Counted from the stretch's first letter, positions 11,164 through 23,070 are shown. The stretch: DNA of 64,000 nt from Petaurus breviceps papuanus (GCA_028583685.1 JAMXIF010001178.1:2822754-2886753), one strand, 5' to 3'. The notes: generated from the sequence alone by a model not told the origin. A program made the numbers and translations.

Positions 11164-12514
11164 ATATAAAAATGTAACTTCTGCCAACTCTTTTTAGTAT
11201 TCATTTTTGTGTGTTATTGCAAGTGTTTGTGTTTTAACGAGCTCTTTCCCCTTCACACACCAATGTCTGTTTAGATTTGGCTCAAAGACACAGGGAGCAG
11301 GGTCAATAATTATTAAACTGGAGACTGGAGATCAAGGAGAGGGTGATGTTAACAGTTGGGCAGAAGTGAGTTTGGAGTCTTGCCCCTGTCTTCATGTGGC
11401 CCTGTCTGGGGGCCAAATTCTACCACTCTTGATCAGCAGTTGAGACTGGGTAGTAGGGATTGACCCGCTCCATACCAGCATACTCATCTGTTTAATGGGC
11501 ACAAGGATTCCCATTTCACATAGCAGTAGCTAGTTTAATAGTATAGTAACAGTTTGCCAAACCCTGGCACTCAGGAAACTCCCAAAGGATATAAAGCTGT
11601 TTACGGGTCTATGACCATGAGTTCCACATATCAAGGAGAGCTGTTTCCCTGAGATGGGGATGACAGGAATAAGGAGGAGAGAGAATTCCAGCTTCTCTGC
11701 AAGGGCTCTTTTGTTCCTTGGAAAACACAGAAAGTCAAGTCAGCATCAAAAGGATGGGTGGGAGGGAGGAGGAGGGTCTCCAATTGAAATAAGGTGCCAT
11801 TTGCCATTTCAAACCCCACTCCTTCCAAAAAAGAGACCCCGGGCATTGTAGGTCATACAATCAAATGACTTAAAGGTCACTTAACCTTTCTAGGCCTCAG
11901 TTTTTCCAACCTTACAAGGACTAGTTAGGACTAGGTATCCTCTATGGATGCTTCTAGGTAATGATCTGATGATTCTGTCTCCCATGGAGGTGGATCTGGA
12001 AAAGGCCTGGCATCTTCATTTGGCCTAAACATGACCTTCTCTTCATAATATGTTACAGATCTCTCCTCTAAAAATTTATCCTTCATCTAAAACCTTTTGG
12101 AGGCCACTTATGCTACCAGGCTGTATCACTTCTCAGAGGAACACTTCCATAAATTTATTCCTCAGTGTATCAAGTTTCTTAAAATTTCTTCTTTCAAGGT
12201 TCATGTGGAAAACTCCTAATTCTTTTTATCCAGAGTTTAAGGATAAACTCTTACACTGTCTGATCCCTCCATGACTTTACAGACTGAGGCCCTATTTCCC
12301 TTCCATTTCCTTTTCTTCCTAAACTGTGCAGCCTTCATTTCTTTAGTTTCTCCTCACTTAGCAGCCCCTATGTTGTACTTAACTGTTTGAGCTTCCCATC
12401 TCTGGGTCCCCTCCAGCAATGTCTACTTTTTGATAAACTGTGGCACCTAGACATACAGTTTTCTAAATGCAAGTTCACTGGAGATTTATGTATGGATTGT
12501 CTAGACTGGTAACA

Positions 12515-12685
12515 GAGAATACAGAATTGCAGAGAACTACATCTTAGAGAGCATTCACTCCAACCCTCTTGTTTTACAGTGGAGAAACTGAGGCCAAAGG
12601 AAGGAAAAGTGAACATGGTCACATGAGCCAGTTCATGGAAGAGCTGGGACAAGAAACTGGGTCTTCTGTCTCTTTATCCCTATCT
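12515..12685 (-). mobile_element. MIR-like SINE (antisense)
   Basis: Antisense signature: gttttacagtggagaaactg, aggccaaaggaaggaaaag, gagctgggacaagaaactgg, then ggtcttctgtctc. Its right end lies about 100 bp from exon 7. Confidence 0.65.
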
Positions 12686-12781
12686 CCTCAAAAGCACACT
12701 CAGGTGGATCAAAGGGAGAAGACTCTAATCCTACCCTCTCTAGTAGGATCCCCCTTCCACCCCACAAAATTCAATCCCCAC

Positions 12782-12914
12782 CTGTCAAAGATGGCGCCCA
12801 CCCCTGCACTGTGAGCGCTGTTCCTATGGACGTGAAGGCCGGTGGCAAGAAGGATCCCATCTTTCACTGCTATCGAGCGGTGAGAGAACGAGGCGATGAG
12901 CAGCTCATTCCAGC
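12782..12914 (-). CDS. RXRA: RXRA exon 7: ligand-binding domain, helices 5 to 7
   Basis: This 133-nt exon runs from the end of Gly304 to the first two bases of Arg348. The acceptor is ccctacag and the donor is gacag|gtgggg. The reading is [20 protein letters not shown] followed by [10 protein letters not shown] and ends GAIFD. Arg316, which holds the carboxylate of 9-cis retinoic acid, and the nearby Asn306, Phe313, Leu326 and Ala327 of the pocket are all present. The peptide appears identical to human. Confidence 0.97.
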
Positions 12915-13444
12915 CTGTAGGGAAGGGGGGAAGAGGACACACATTGATCTCCAGCCCCTAATGAGCTCTTCCTTTCTCCAATGCCTTTCCCTCTTGTCTG
13001 TCCCCATTAATTAGCACATTATGTAGAAACATGGTCCTGTTCCCTAATTGTATGTACTGCACAATTTAGTTCATTATGCTATCGGAGCATAATGCTGATT
13101 TACATGGTCTGAATAAAATGAATAGGTCAAATAGTTCTTAAGAAATGGACAAATGCCGCCTTCCTTACTGTTGCATGGTTGCATGCCAAGACCACAAGTT
13201 GGTGTTAGAAGTGTGTCTAATAATTGAACCAGTCACAATTTGGGTAAAAAAAAACAAAGCAGCCATATAAAGTGAAGAATTCTTTTCTGACATTCAAACA
13301 AAGTAAAGATCTTAGAGTTTTATCAGAAATGGAAAATTACAGAATCACAGGATGTTTGATACTAGACAGGAGATTATATTGGAATGGAAAGTGCTGGGTA
13401 AAAAGCAAGAGACCTGTGTGATCTTGGACAAGTCTTTGTATATA

Positions 13445-13575
13445 CTTATGCACAACCTGGATCCTCCACCCTCCCCTCCCCCCAACCCCCAGTAGAATGT
13501 AAGCTTCTTGAGGGAAAGGATTTTTCATTTTTGTCTTTGTATCCATCCCCAGCACTGAGCATGGTTCCAAGCACC
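13445..13575 (+). mobile_element. L2 LINE tail
   Basis: Typical L2 3' end: cagtagaatgtaagcttctt, gagggaaaggatttttc, tgtctttgtatccatcccca, gcactgagcatgg. A MIR-like scrap (13376-13436) lies just before it. Confidence 0.7.
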
Positions 13576-13669
13576 CACGAGGAGCTGAGTAATCTGGATG
13601 GAACTGAAGTCACTTGGTTTCTAGCTTAAATATCCATTTTTTAAAGAGGGGGCAGCATGTGAGTAACCC

Positions 13670-13850
13670 TTTCCAATATTAACCTTTTTAGATTTTAGCC
13701 CAACTCCTTCATTTTACAGAAAATGAAATTAAGGACCAGAAAAGGGAAATGACTTGCCCAAATTCACAAAGTAAGTTAGGCATGGCATTGGCTCTAGAAT
13801 CCAGGCCTCCTGGTTCCAAGAATAGTGCCCTTGCCACCAGAGGCAGCTCC
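13670..13850 (-). mobile_element. MIR-like SINE (antisense)
   Basis: Antisense signature: cttcattttacagaaaatga, aaatgacttgcccaaattca, tagaatccaggcctcctggt. Confidence 0.75.
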
Positions 13851-14954
13851 AACTGTGTCACCTAAATTCATCTGGTCTCCCTAGCAAGAGCCAAGAGCAA
13901 TGGTGGGGTGCAAGGACCTAGTACCGTACTTTTATACTCTCCACAGCATCAAGTACAGGCCTGGGCACATGCCAGGCACCAAGGGGCCGACATGAAAAGT
14001 GAGAGGTTAGTGGGGAGGGTGCCTATGGGGGGAGTGTGGAGGAGTGGCACCCCCCCCCCCACAGTGCCAAATTGGCTCTCAAGGCCAGCTGTGCAAAGGC
14101 CAAGGAGAAAGACCTAGGGTGGGGCTGCATGCTTGGCAAGTTCATACAGGAGGCAGAAGACTTGTTACAAACGATCCTCTCCCTTTCCAAAGCACAGACC
14201 AAATTGTACAAATGGTGCCAGGGATGGCAGGACGGAAAAGGATCTGAAAGTTCTAAAGAAATGGGGTATGTGGTCATGTGTATCTGTATCTGTGTGTGTG
14301 TGTGTGTTCAGGAGTACAGCATCACTTTAAGCAAAACCAAAGATAAACAATCCATTTTCCAAGAAGCAGAGTATGTTTGGTAACTAGATGCACCAAAAGA
14401 ATCCACCACAGAATTTTCTTAAATTTTGAGTCCACCTAGAACACTGAAAATATGATTAGATTTGTGAAAACCTATTCACATGTAATACTTCTTAGGCTCA
14501 TGGCAGTCATTTAACAAATGCTTGCTTGCTTTGTTAATTAGTGCAAAATCCAATGTATAATGTAAGGGCCACCACCTTGATGGAGAAAGAACTCTAGGTA
14601 ACTCCCTGTAGCAGTAAGCTCTTGAGCTTATCAACCAGGGATTCAATTTAGCAACCCCTTTTGCTTATATTCAGTCACATGGGGAGGAACTGCATCAGGA
14701 GGTCATCTGGTCCATTCTTGTGTCTCTGGAATGTACCTGATGTAAGCCCTTCTACAGCAAGAGAATGTACCTACATTTCCAATGCCTCTGCACCACCTAA
14801 CTGCCTCTGCAAAGGAAAGCTAAGCATCTGATAGGTTTATAGACCTTAAATGAAACCAAATGCCACCATGAACTATAACCTCTCATAGAAAGGAAGAACT
14901 CTGAAACATCAGGTTGTTTTGTTATTCATTTATGTTCTCACACCTAGCACAGGC

Positions 14955-15130
14955 AGCATGGGACAAAGAAAGAACACTGGATTTTGAGTCTAAGTATCTG
15001 GGTTGAAATCCTGATTCTGCTGTGTGGCCATAAGTAAGACTCTTACTTCTCTGGCCGCTCACTCACTTCATCATCTATAAAATGACAGTGCATTACTTGG
15101 CACAGAGTAGGTGCTTACTAAATGTATGTT
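14955..15130 (+). mobile_element. MIR-like SINE
   Basis: Sense signature: gaacactggattttgagtct, gggttgaaatcctgattctg, cttcatcatctataaaatga, ggcacagagtaggtgcttac. Confidence 0.7.
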
Positions 15131-15308
15131 TGATGTATTAACTGCTTAATAAATGTCTATTCAATCATGGCAGAAAGAACACCAGAAATCGTACCAGAAA
15201 AGACACGGGTTTATTAGAGAGCTCCTGAGGAGCTGCCGCCATGTTACTAGGTCTCCATCCCCTACCCCTGCCCCCATGGCAGGCATTCTAAACCACTAAC
15301 CTTCCACC

Positions 15309-15625
15309 AGAGGCAACTAGGTAGCAAGGTGGACAGAGAACTGAGTTTTGGAGTCAGGATCACTTGAGTTTAAATGCAGCCTCAGAAGCTTTCTAGCTGT
15401 GTGGGCAAGCCATTTAACCTGTCTGCCTTAGTTTCCTCAACTGTAAAAGAGATAATAATAGAGCCTACTTCCCAGGTAGGAACACACACCCTCAGCTGGC
15501 ATCTACACTTCCTAAATCCTTTATATTTTAAGGTTTTTGTTGTTAGGATCAAAAGAGATGATATCTGTACAACTTTTAGCAGAGTGTTTAATATATAATA
15601 GGTGCTGAATAAATCTATCCTTCCA
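15309..15625 (+). mobile_element. Full-length tRNA-derived SINE with an internal extra segment
   Basis: Head gaggcaactaggtagcaagg, box-B-like body cacttgagtttaaatgcagc, core tagctgtgtgggcaagccat, and 3' part gagatgatatctgtacaact ending in taggtgctgaataaat. About 65 bp at 15481-15546 do not belong to this SINE pattern and resemble a stretch at 16862-16930. Confidence 0.7.
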
Positions 15626-15689
15626 TTCTTTTCCCTTCCTCCCTTCTTTCCTTATATATTGACCATTCCGTTCCTAGAAGCTCCTGACC

Positions 15690-16015
15690 AGGCTCAGGAG
15701 AGATCCGGGTTCTGCTCTTAGCTTTGTATTGACTTGTTCTATAATCCTGGGAAAGTCACTAACCTTTCTGGGTCTCAGCTTCTTCTTGGGTCAAATGGAG
15801 AGGTGAATCGTGTTCTCTCTAAAGCTCAGCTATACCAACAGAGACAATAATAACTCACACAAATACAGTACTTTAAAAGTCTATGAAGTACTTTCTCCCA
15901 CAAAAACTCTAGGAAGCAGGTAGTGGACAAACCACTATCCTTGTTTTAAAAATGAAGGTGAGGCTTAGAAAGCTGAGGTGATTTGCCCAAGAAACATACA
16001 TAATAAATCCCAGAG
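15690..16015. mobile_element. Pair of MIR-like SINEs in opposite orientation
   Basis: 15690-15835 is sense (gggttctgctcttagctttg, gggaaagtcactaacctttc, ctcagcttcttcttgggtca). 15840-16015 is antisense (acagtactttaaaagtctat, gaggcttagaaagctgaggt, gatttgcccaagaaac). Confidence 0.6.
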
Positions 16016-16074
16016 CCTTCTATTTCCTTCTATTTTTCTCCTTGTTTGGGGGCAGGGGACATTGAGTATAAGAG

Positions 16075-16240
16075 CTAGTGTGGAATTTTTTTTCCATGTG
16101 CATACATACTTTGAATGGGTTTTATTTCCCTTGCTTTCTCAATGGGGCAGAAGGGGGGGGGGGGGTGCAGAGAAGAGAACAGGGAGGGAGAGGGGAGAGA
16201 ATTTGGAATTGAAAATAAAATAAAACTGAATTCTAAAATG
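16075..16240 (+). mobile_element. A-tailed marsupial retroposon end, family not assigned
   Basis: It contains actttgaatgggttttattt, cccttgctttctcaatgggg, a G run (about 16153-16165) and the end gagaatttggaattgaaaat followed by aaaataaaact. The same ending (ctggaactcaaa, then an A-rich tail) occurs at 45253-45778, so this is a dispersed family. It may be the 3' end of an L1-type element. Confidence 0.6.
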
Positions 16241-16549
16241 CCCCAGAGCTGAGATTTGAACTGAGATCTCAGGATACTAAGTCTGCTGCTATCTTCCATA
16301 ACTCCCCTCTGTCTTTTCAGGATCAAATGAGTTAAAGAATGAGAATGTCCTTTGAAAAGTAAAAAGTACAACACAAATGTAAGGGCTTATTATGATTATT
16401 ATCACATAGATTCCAGGAGCTCAGTTAGACAAGTCCTATCGCTTCCTTGTCATTTCTGATCTGAAAGACAGAGGGGAAGGTTTTAGAAAATGGCCTAAGG
16501 TCTTTAGACATGGGATCCAAGAATGAGTCAGAAAAGGCAACATGTGGAG

Positions 16550-16690
16550 AAAACAAGCATGGAAAGAATCTTAACGACCATCTAATCCAAGTCAATCATT
16601 TTATAGATAGAGAAACTGAGACTCACAGAAGAGAAAAGATTTGCTCAAAGCCACACACAAAAAAAAATGTAAAAGGAAATCACTTATCTT
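16550..16690 (-). mobile_element. MIR-like SINE (antisense)
   Basis: Antisense signature: taacgaccatctaatccaag, ttatagatagagaaactgag, actcacagaagagaaaagat, ttgctcaaagccacacac. Confidence 0.65.
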
Positions 16691-17942
16691 ATATGTATTT
16701 TCTATGATGAGGGTGAGAGGTTGAGGGGGAAGGAGAATTTTAAAAATAAAGGCAAATATACCCAGTTCTTCTTATAAGTATGACTTCTGTTGTCTCTAAT
16801 CCATTGAAATATCAACTCAGAGGCTTAAAAAAACTTAATACTAAAAAATAAATGTCTTGTAAGGGACACATAACCTCAGCTGGACTCTGTATTTTACCGG
16901 GTCCTCTACATTTTAAGTTTGTTTGATTGTTAAATCTTCATGTACCAAAAAAAAAGGCTCCCATCACTGAGTGACTCTCAAAGATGTGGACTCCATGCCT
17001 AGTAATTGCATGCTGTCTCGCACCAGAGGCAGTTTTCCCCCTTGCTGAGCCCCCAAAGCCACAAGGTTCTCAAACCTTTAAGAATTCATGGATAGACAAA
17101 GGGAAGGGGGTACGGTTGGTCTCCTCCCACTGGCCTGAGGACTCAGTTCCATTTAATTTTCCTGTGGTAGATGCATGAATGAATTCAACCACTGCTCTTA
17201 GCAAAGTTATAATCTTTAAATATTTTATGGGCAGCTGTTCGCCATGGGCTGCTCTCTGTACTCAATAATACATAAAGCCATTGGTTAGACGTCTCTATAG
17301 AGGTTATCTGAGGCTCCACTGGATAAAGACACCAGGAGCTGGACCCTGCATGGCAAAGTCCATGAGCTCCCTTTCCTACGTCTAGTATTTGCACAAGGAT
17401 CATGAGGTCACAATACAGATGTATTATGAGGAATGGAGGTGATACCAAAACACAAGAAACTCCCCCTCCTGTGAGGGATGGGGAGAATTCTAGTCGCTGC
17501 ATCAAGAAGGGCTAACTAGGGCTACACCTCTTGATCCATGTAGACCTATATGGGTCCTGGAATTAAACATGAAATACCATCAACACCAACTACCTCTTGG
17601 GAATGGTAAATTAGCTCCTGGAAGCCAGAGTTGTTTACTACAAATTAGCTGTCTGTTATTGATGATTCTTGGGACATTCTTGGTACAGCCATCTTCATCT
17701 GTAAACTGAAGGGATTAGACCAGATAATCTCTAAGGGCCCTTCCAACTTCTGACCTTCAATGCTCTGTCCCTTCCTATTTTAATATTTTATTGTACTAAG
17801 GTTAAAGTCCCTTTCAGATCTGATGGTATATAACAATTTATTTTTAAAAGATCGTTTCAGAATTAACATTCTGTTATTAATGAATGAATAAGCATTTATT
17901 AAGTGCTAAAAATATGCCAGCTATGAACAATGAACCCAACTA

Positions 17943-18176
17943 GAGGCAGCTAGGTGTCTCAATGGATAAGGAGAGCTGGGTCTGGAGTTGGGAAGACCTG
18001 AGTTCAAATCTAGGCTCAGACACACACTAACTGGGCAAGTCACTTAACTTTTGTTTGCCTTAATCCACTGAGGAAGGAAAGGGCAAACTACTCCAGTATC
18101 TTTGCCAAGAAAACCTCATGGATGGTACGGTTCACAGTGGCATGAAGAGTTGAATGTGACTGAAAAACAACAATGT
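17943..18176 (+). mobile_element. Marsupial tRNA-derived SINE, long-tailed variant
   Basis: The head is agaggcagctaggtgtctca and the body gacctgagttcaaatctagg. Instead of an A tail it carries the segment gcaaactactccagtatctt, tgccaagaaaacctcatgga, gagttgaatgtgactgaaaa. This variant differs from the 2044-2198 type and is older. Confidence 0.8.
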
Positions 18177-18536
18177 GAAAAGCACCATGTTCTGTGTCCT
18201 TTCTAATTCTAACACGGTCTATAGTACAACTGCACAATATTTTCCATCTCAAGACTATGAAGATCTTCATTAAATTAAATCAATCATCTGGTCCCTCTAC
18301 AAGGGGCCCCCAAGAATCTGAGTCACGGATAAGAGCAACACAAAAGTAGAATTAAAAGCCAAACTTGATTCCCAGGAACCCAGCTCCCTGAAAGCAGTGC
18401 TTCCACACTGAAAGCAAACACAAACATTGGCAAAGTACATTTGTGTCATTTGGGTCAATGATGCTCTTACCAAAGGGATAAGTTTCTCCATACTCTATCT
18501 TTCAGACAGGAAAGCCTGAGCTTAAGATAAGGAGAA

Positions 18537-18712
18537 TTTTTTTTTTGCTTTTTTTTTTTTTGGGGGGGGGGAGGCAGGGCAATTGGGATTAAGTGACTTG
18601 CCCAAGGTCACAGGGCTAGTAAGTGTTAAGTGTCTGAGTTTGGATTTGAACTCAGGTACTCCTGACTCCAGGGACGGCGCTCTATTCACTGTGCCACCTA
18701 GCCATGCTGGTA
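18537..18712 (-). mobile_element. Marsupial tRNA-derived SINE (antisense)
   Basis: A poly-T and G-rich start (reverse of the tail) leads into gggattaagtgacttgccca, aggtcacagggctagtaagt, gatttgaactcaggtactcc, then ctctattcactgtgccacct. An imperfect aaggaattttt-like repeat flanks both sides. Confidence 0.88.
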
Positions 18713-18729
18713 AGGAATTTTTAAGTCCA

Positions 18730-19200
18730 CAGACTGAAGAGTTGGGAGGAATTACAGAAATAGTTCAGTCTATTACCCATCCTCATTTTACATTTCAGAC
18801 TTAAGAGGTGTGACTGGGGCAAGATCATCAAGTTGCTAAGCTAGCAGAGCTGGGCTATCAGCCCAGCGCCCCTGACAGCCCTAGATCTGGGGTTCTCACC
18901 ATTATTCTGCCCTGCTTCTCACCATGGAAATACAGATAAGACTTGGAAACAAGAAGAACTTAAAAGGTGAGTGGAATCTTAGAGATCTTCTAATCTAATG
19001 TCCTCATTTCACAGATGAGGAAACTGTATTGGGTGGGTACACACATGCATGCACATGTGTGTATAGTGTGTGTCCACATGAAGCCTTGGAATAGATAAGT
19101 CGTGCGCACAAAGTCATTCAGCAAATAAGAACCCAAAACAGAAAAGGAGTCTTCTGACAACAAGCCCAGTGTTCTTTCCACTACACTGCATATGTCCCAC
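18730..19200 (-). mobile_element. Two MIR-like SINEs (antisense)
   Basis: 18730-18890: attacagaaatagttcagtc, cctcattttacatttcagac, tatcagcccagcgcccctg. 18965-19200: gagatcttctaatctaatgt, cctcatttcacagatgagga, interrupted near 19035-19080 by a TG-rich tract, then gtgttctttccactacactg. Confidence 0.6.
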
Positions 19201-20069
19201 ATTATTTCCCACTTTTCATGGTACATGGCGGGAGAGAGAGAAAGAGAGGCAGAGAGAGAGAAGGGGCAGAGAGGCAGCCTCTTGGTAGGGGCCAGTGAAA
19301 CTACAGAATATGTCCCCAGTATTCGTGGGAAAGGAAGCTAAGTTGGAGTGGAAGGAAAAAACAGAAAACCTCTGTGGGATAAAGGATAACATGGTAGAAT
19401 TTTCCGGGCATTATTTGGACAATACCGACTAAGAAGTTTCTTCCTTGAAACTGAGCAGTCAACAGGAGGAGCTGATAATTTTTATTTGAGGGGGAGGTGA
19501 AACAAAAAGGAACAAGGTAGAGTAAGGTACTCAAGGAAATGTCCTTACCCCAAGCAGTTACTCGTTACTCTGATTGACTCTTGTTTCTACCTGCCCCGTT
19601 CCCCAAATGTAATGTGTATGTGTGTGTGTGATGAGAAATGGCAATTCACTGTGCATGTCTAGAGCATTCTGCCCTGTCAGCTAGCCAATCAGATAGGCCA
19701 ATCATCTCTTCACATTCCACTCAGCATATAATTATATCTCTTACATCCTGAGTATTAAATGGAATTTGGGTTTCAATGTCCCAGCCTTTGTGTAACCAGA
19801 TACAGCACACAATATGGACTAAGTTGTCTAGCTAACTTTTGGGGGTCTTGGACTCCTCCAGGAAATAGTCCCTGCAACTTTTCCCCAGTGACTCACAACT
19901 TGCTTTTTTGCCACTAAATGTGATGTTCCACACTGGCTCTGTTAGAAAATCATGGAAGTTCAAGATTTACTTGGTATAAAGGGTGGCATTTCCTCACCAT
20001 TCTCCAAGTGATGGCAAGAAAAGAAAATGGTATGTGTTCCTTCTAGCTCATAAGGGATAGGGCTGGTTG

Positions 20070-20275
20070 GACATGAGTCTCACAGTGTCCAAACTGCAAG
20101 AAACTTGTGAGATCATAGACCTCAAATCCACCCCATTTTACAGAACAATTCATTGAAGACAAGAAAAGGGAAGCAATCTCCCCAAGACCATAGAGTGGGT
20201 GTCTGGCACCAAAGCCAAGCCTAGGACTCAGCTCTCCCAGTTCCAACTCCAAGGTTCTTTCCACTCCACCAGACG
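20070..20275 (-). mobile_element. MIR-like SINE (antisense)
   Basis: Antisense signature: accccattttacagaacaat, gggaagcaatctccccaaga, agcctaggactcagctctcc, aaggttctttccactccacc. Confidence 0.65.
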
Positions 20276-20865
20276 ACTTCCTCTGTGCCGATTACTCCCT
20301 TAGTCCCAGCTGGATCTCTCAAATAAAATCCTCAACCTGGTATAAATGTCATTTTGGCTTGATTATTGTTCTTCTCCTCCCCAAGAGAACATCACCCTTT
20401 TGGTGGGATTTTCCAAACTAAAGTTCAAACTTAAGAGTGTTAAGGGCCAAGAAGTTTGGAGAAGTGGCACGAAAATGAGAGAAAGAGTGATGGAGATATG
20501 TTAAAGGGTGAATTCTTAGAGTGAAAGACAACTTTGAAATCAAGATTCCAGGAGAATGGATCAGGGATTACCAGTTATCCTTGCCAACAGGCTTTCCTGT
20601 CTAGTAAGTGTGACAGGTTAAGGACATTAACTCATGAGATGCCTCCTGAGATCAGTCCCCTCATTCTTCTAACTTATGGTCCCTTCTCTGATGGGGAGCC
20701 ATCTGACAAATGGTTTGGAGAAAATTACAGTTGCATCATGATGTCAATCTCAAAAAATGAAGGACCTTCCCAAACTGCAACCCTAACTTACCTTCCTCCC
20801 ATTACGCCTCTGTCATTCATGAATCTACCTTAACCCTTCTTGAATTTCATCATTTTTAGCTGATA

Positions 20866-21010
20866 CTGCCTTCATTCATTCAACAAATATCTCCTATTTG
20901 TTGGACTGTGCAAAAGGCCTTATGTTAGATGCTGGGGAGGGGGAAGGAGGGAGGAAATACAGAGATAAATAGGAAATGATCCTTGACCTTGAGGAGCTTA
21001 GAAACTACAG
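20866..21010 (+). repeat. Dispersed repeat of the 'aacaaatattt...ctgggga' type
   Basis: It shows attcattcaacaaatatctc, ttatgttagatgctggggag, then tccttgaccttgaggagctt. Related copies lie at 27025-27130, 34310-34640, 40200-40320, 42820-43100 and 63515-63860. I cannot name the family. Confidence 0.5.
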
Positions 21011-21317
21011 AATTAAAAGAGAAATGACATACACATGAATTACCATGATGCACAAATCTAGTCATTTAATTCTCCAGTGGCTAAATTCCAGTGGCTGGGG
21101 TTCTAATTGTCCTAAAACTTCCTCTTTTGAGTTACAAAGGGAAAAAGCTGTGTATAATCCATCTAGCATTCTGAGATTTGGTGAGTAAATCCTAGCTTAA
21201 TGACTTCAAAGACTTCAATCCTATGCATTCTATGCCTGTGTCTTTCCAAAGGTAGCAGCAGCTTCTTCCCCTGTGTCCCAAAGTCAAGTCTTGCCCTAGG
21301 TCGGAAGCCTCACTTAC

Positions 21318-21447
21318 CCGCTCGCAATAGAATGACCTGGTCATCCAGGGGTAGCTCTGAGAAGTGGGGGATTCTCTTGGCCCATTCCACCAAGGTGAAG
21401 AGCTGTTTGTCTGCTGCTTGGCATATGTTCGTAACAGGGTCGTTGGG
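21318..21447 (-). CDS. RXRA: RXRA exon 6: start of the ligand-binding domain
   Basis: This 130-nt exon encodes Pro261 to Ala303 plus the first base of Gly304. The acceptor is gtttgcag and the donor is gcgg|gtaagt. It begins [15 protein letters not shown] and ends VILLRA. It carries helix 3, with the pocket residues Cys269, Ala271, Ala272 and Gln275, and the nuclear-receptor signature around Trp282-Leu301 (WAKRIPHF, then DDQVILL). Lys284, one side of the coactivator charge clamp, is intact. No difference from human RXRA is apparent. Confidence 0.97.
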
Positions 21448-21654
21448 CTGCAAACAGAGAGAGGCACCATGAGAAGTGGTAAAGGCATAGATGTGAGAAG
21501 ATGGGGCAGGGCTGATCATGCTAGGACCACTCTCACTCAGGATGAGGCTTAGACTACTTGTCCGGAGGGGTTGACTGGAGCTCAACTCCAGGAAGCATGT
21601 GCTTTGCTTTAAGGGGTGGAGAACCCTTCTAAAAATTTACATCCTGAAGACAAT

Positions 21655-22300
21655 CCTTCCTAGACTAATGGAACCTCAGAACAGGAAGGGATGTCAAAGG
21701 TTATCTCTAGTCCAACTCATACCTGAACAGGAGTCCTTTCTACAATAGCCCTGACAAGTGGAAATATAGACTTTGTTTGAAGATCTCAAATAAGAGATTC
21801 TTCAATGTCTTTGCCCCTGCCTGTGAGGACAGCTATAATGACAGTAATCTTCTTAAGCAGCTCTTTCAACTGAACCTTGTAGGGGGTATTCATCTGTACC
21901 CTTACCATTCCTCTTACTCTCCTCTATAGGAGCTCCATCGGGTGGAAGTCTTTCCTACAATATGGCGTACCCAGATGCTCCAAATGTGGCTGGACCACAG
22001 TAAAGGGCAATGGGACTGCCCTCCTGTCCTACACACCACACCTCTGGAAATGCATCTCTGGACCAATCACATCAGTGCTTTCAAATGCCACATCACACTA
22101 CTGAGCCTCCAGGGCTGCCTCCTAAAGCCTCTCAATCTTTACCCACACAAACTGCTGACCAACCATTTCTCCCACATACAAACTGGTCACAACCAACTAC
22201 ATTCATTTCTTCTGACCCAGCATCTCCTTGGCAATTATAGTGGTATTTTCTGAATTTTTATTTTTCTTGATTCACCATGAGACATTTTTCAGATCTTCAG
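21655..22300 (+). mobile_element. CR1/L3-like LINE fragment
   Basis: A long copy in the expected order: gaacaggaagggatgtcaaa, tctagtccaactcatacc, taagcagctctttcaactg, ctccaaatgtggctggacca, then aaatgccacatcacactact. Its left end is about 200 bp from exon 6. Confidence 0.6.
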
Positions 22301-22564
22301 GTTTGCCTAACTTCCCTCAGACTGTAAAGCAGGAAAAGGAAGATATCATATTATTCACTTATGGGAGATGTGTGTGTTGGGGACAGAGGAGGTTGGAGGA
22401 GACACCAGCGGAAGGTCGAGGGCAGGCTGTCGTGTAACAACAGAAACGGAGATCTGAGCACTGAGCCTTTGGAATTGGCAGCAGAAGCCAAGGTTAAACC
22501 AATTCATGAGATGCTGCTGTCAACAGTGCAGCTTCTCTGTCTGGTGGGCTAAATGGTCATGAAT

Positions 22565-23070
22565 AATTAGGGGATGCTAGAATCACAGAACTCTGGAGCT
22601 GGACAGGGCCTCAGGGGTCACTCAGTCCAGCTACTCACGAAGCACAGGGATTCCATCTACAAGATCCCTGAGAGGCAAATGTTCAGCCTCTTCTTGGATA
22701 TTTCAATGAGGGGGAAGCTCATCCCATCCTGACACAGCCCATTCTATTTTCTCATAGCTCTCATTTTTAGAGCTGAGATCTGCTTCTCCCACCTACATAT
22801 ATTTTTTCTTTTTGTTAGAATATGTACTTTGTTATTTATTTTTTTTAATTTATGGAATAAAACAAACATTTCCATAATATAGCATAATAAAAAAGATGAT
22901 TGCACCTGGAACTGTAAACCTACTATGCACAACCTGCTATTCCTTTTAATTATACAACAAAGTTTAAAAAAGAAAGAAATTCCCACCTACTTATTATCAC
23001 CTATTGGTCCTAGTTCTGGTCTCTGAGGCTGTGCAGAGTCAATCTAGTCTTTCTTTCACATGACAGCCTC
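22565..23070 (+). mobile_element. CR1/L3-like LINE fragment interrupted by a retroposon
   Basis: The left part has agctggacagggcctcaggg and cctgacacagcccattctat. The right part resumes with cctattggtcctagttctgg and tctgaggctgtgcagagtca. The two are separated by the insertion at 22801-22980. Confidence 0.55.
22801..22980 (-). mobile_element. Short retroposon with target-site duplication, family not assigned
   Basis: T-rich left end, then aatttatggaataaaacaaa, catttccataatatagcata, aagatgattgcacctggaac and ctgctattccttttaattat. It is flanked by TCCCACCTACATAT (22787-22800) and TCCCACCTACTTAT (22981-22994), a 14-bp duplication with one mismatch. The T-rich start suggests minus orientation. Confidence 0.7.

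Larger units (their letters stand above)
10938..12781 (-). other. RXRA: RXRA intron 7
   Basis: This is the shortest intron (1.8 kb), between exons 7 and 8. It holds an (AG)n tract and one antisense MIR-like copy (12515-12685). The rest, including 11165-12500, shows no repeat I can name; 11990-12400 has an L2/CR1-like composition without a clear match. Confidence 0.85.
12915..21317 (-). other. RXRA: RXRA intron 6
   Basis: This is an 8.4-kb intron between exons 6 and 7, rich in SINEs of both orientations (listed separately), with an L2 tail and an A-tailed retroposon. Stretches without a repeat I recognise: 12930-13370, 13860-14680, 16940-17630, 19270-20060 and 20290-20860. The last part before exon 6 (20866-21010) is a dispersed-repeat fragment. 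Confidence 0.85.
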
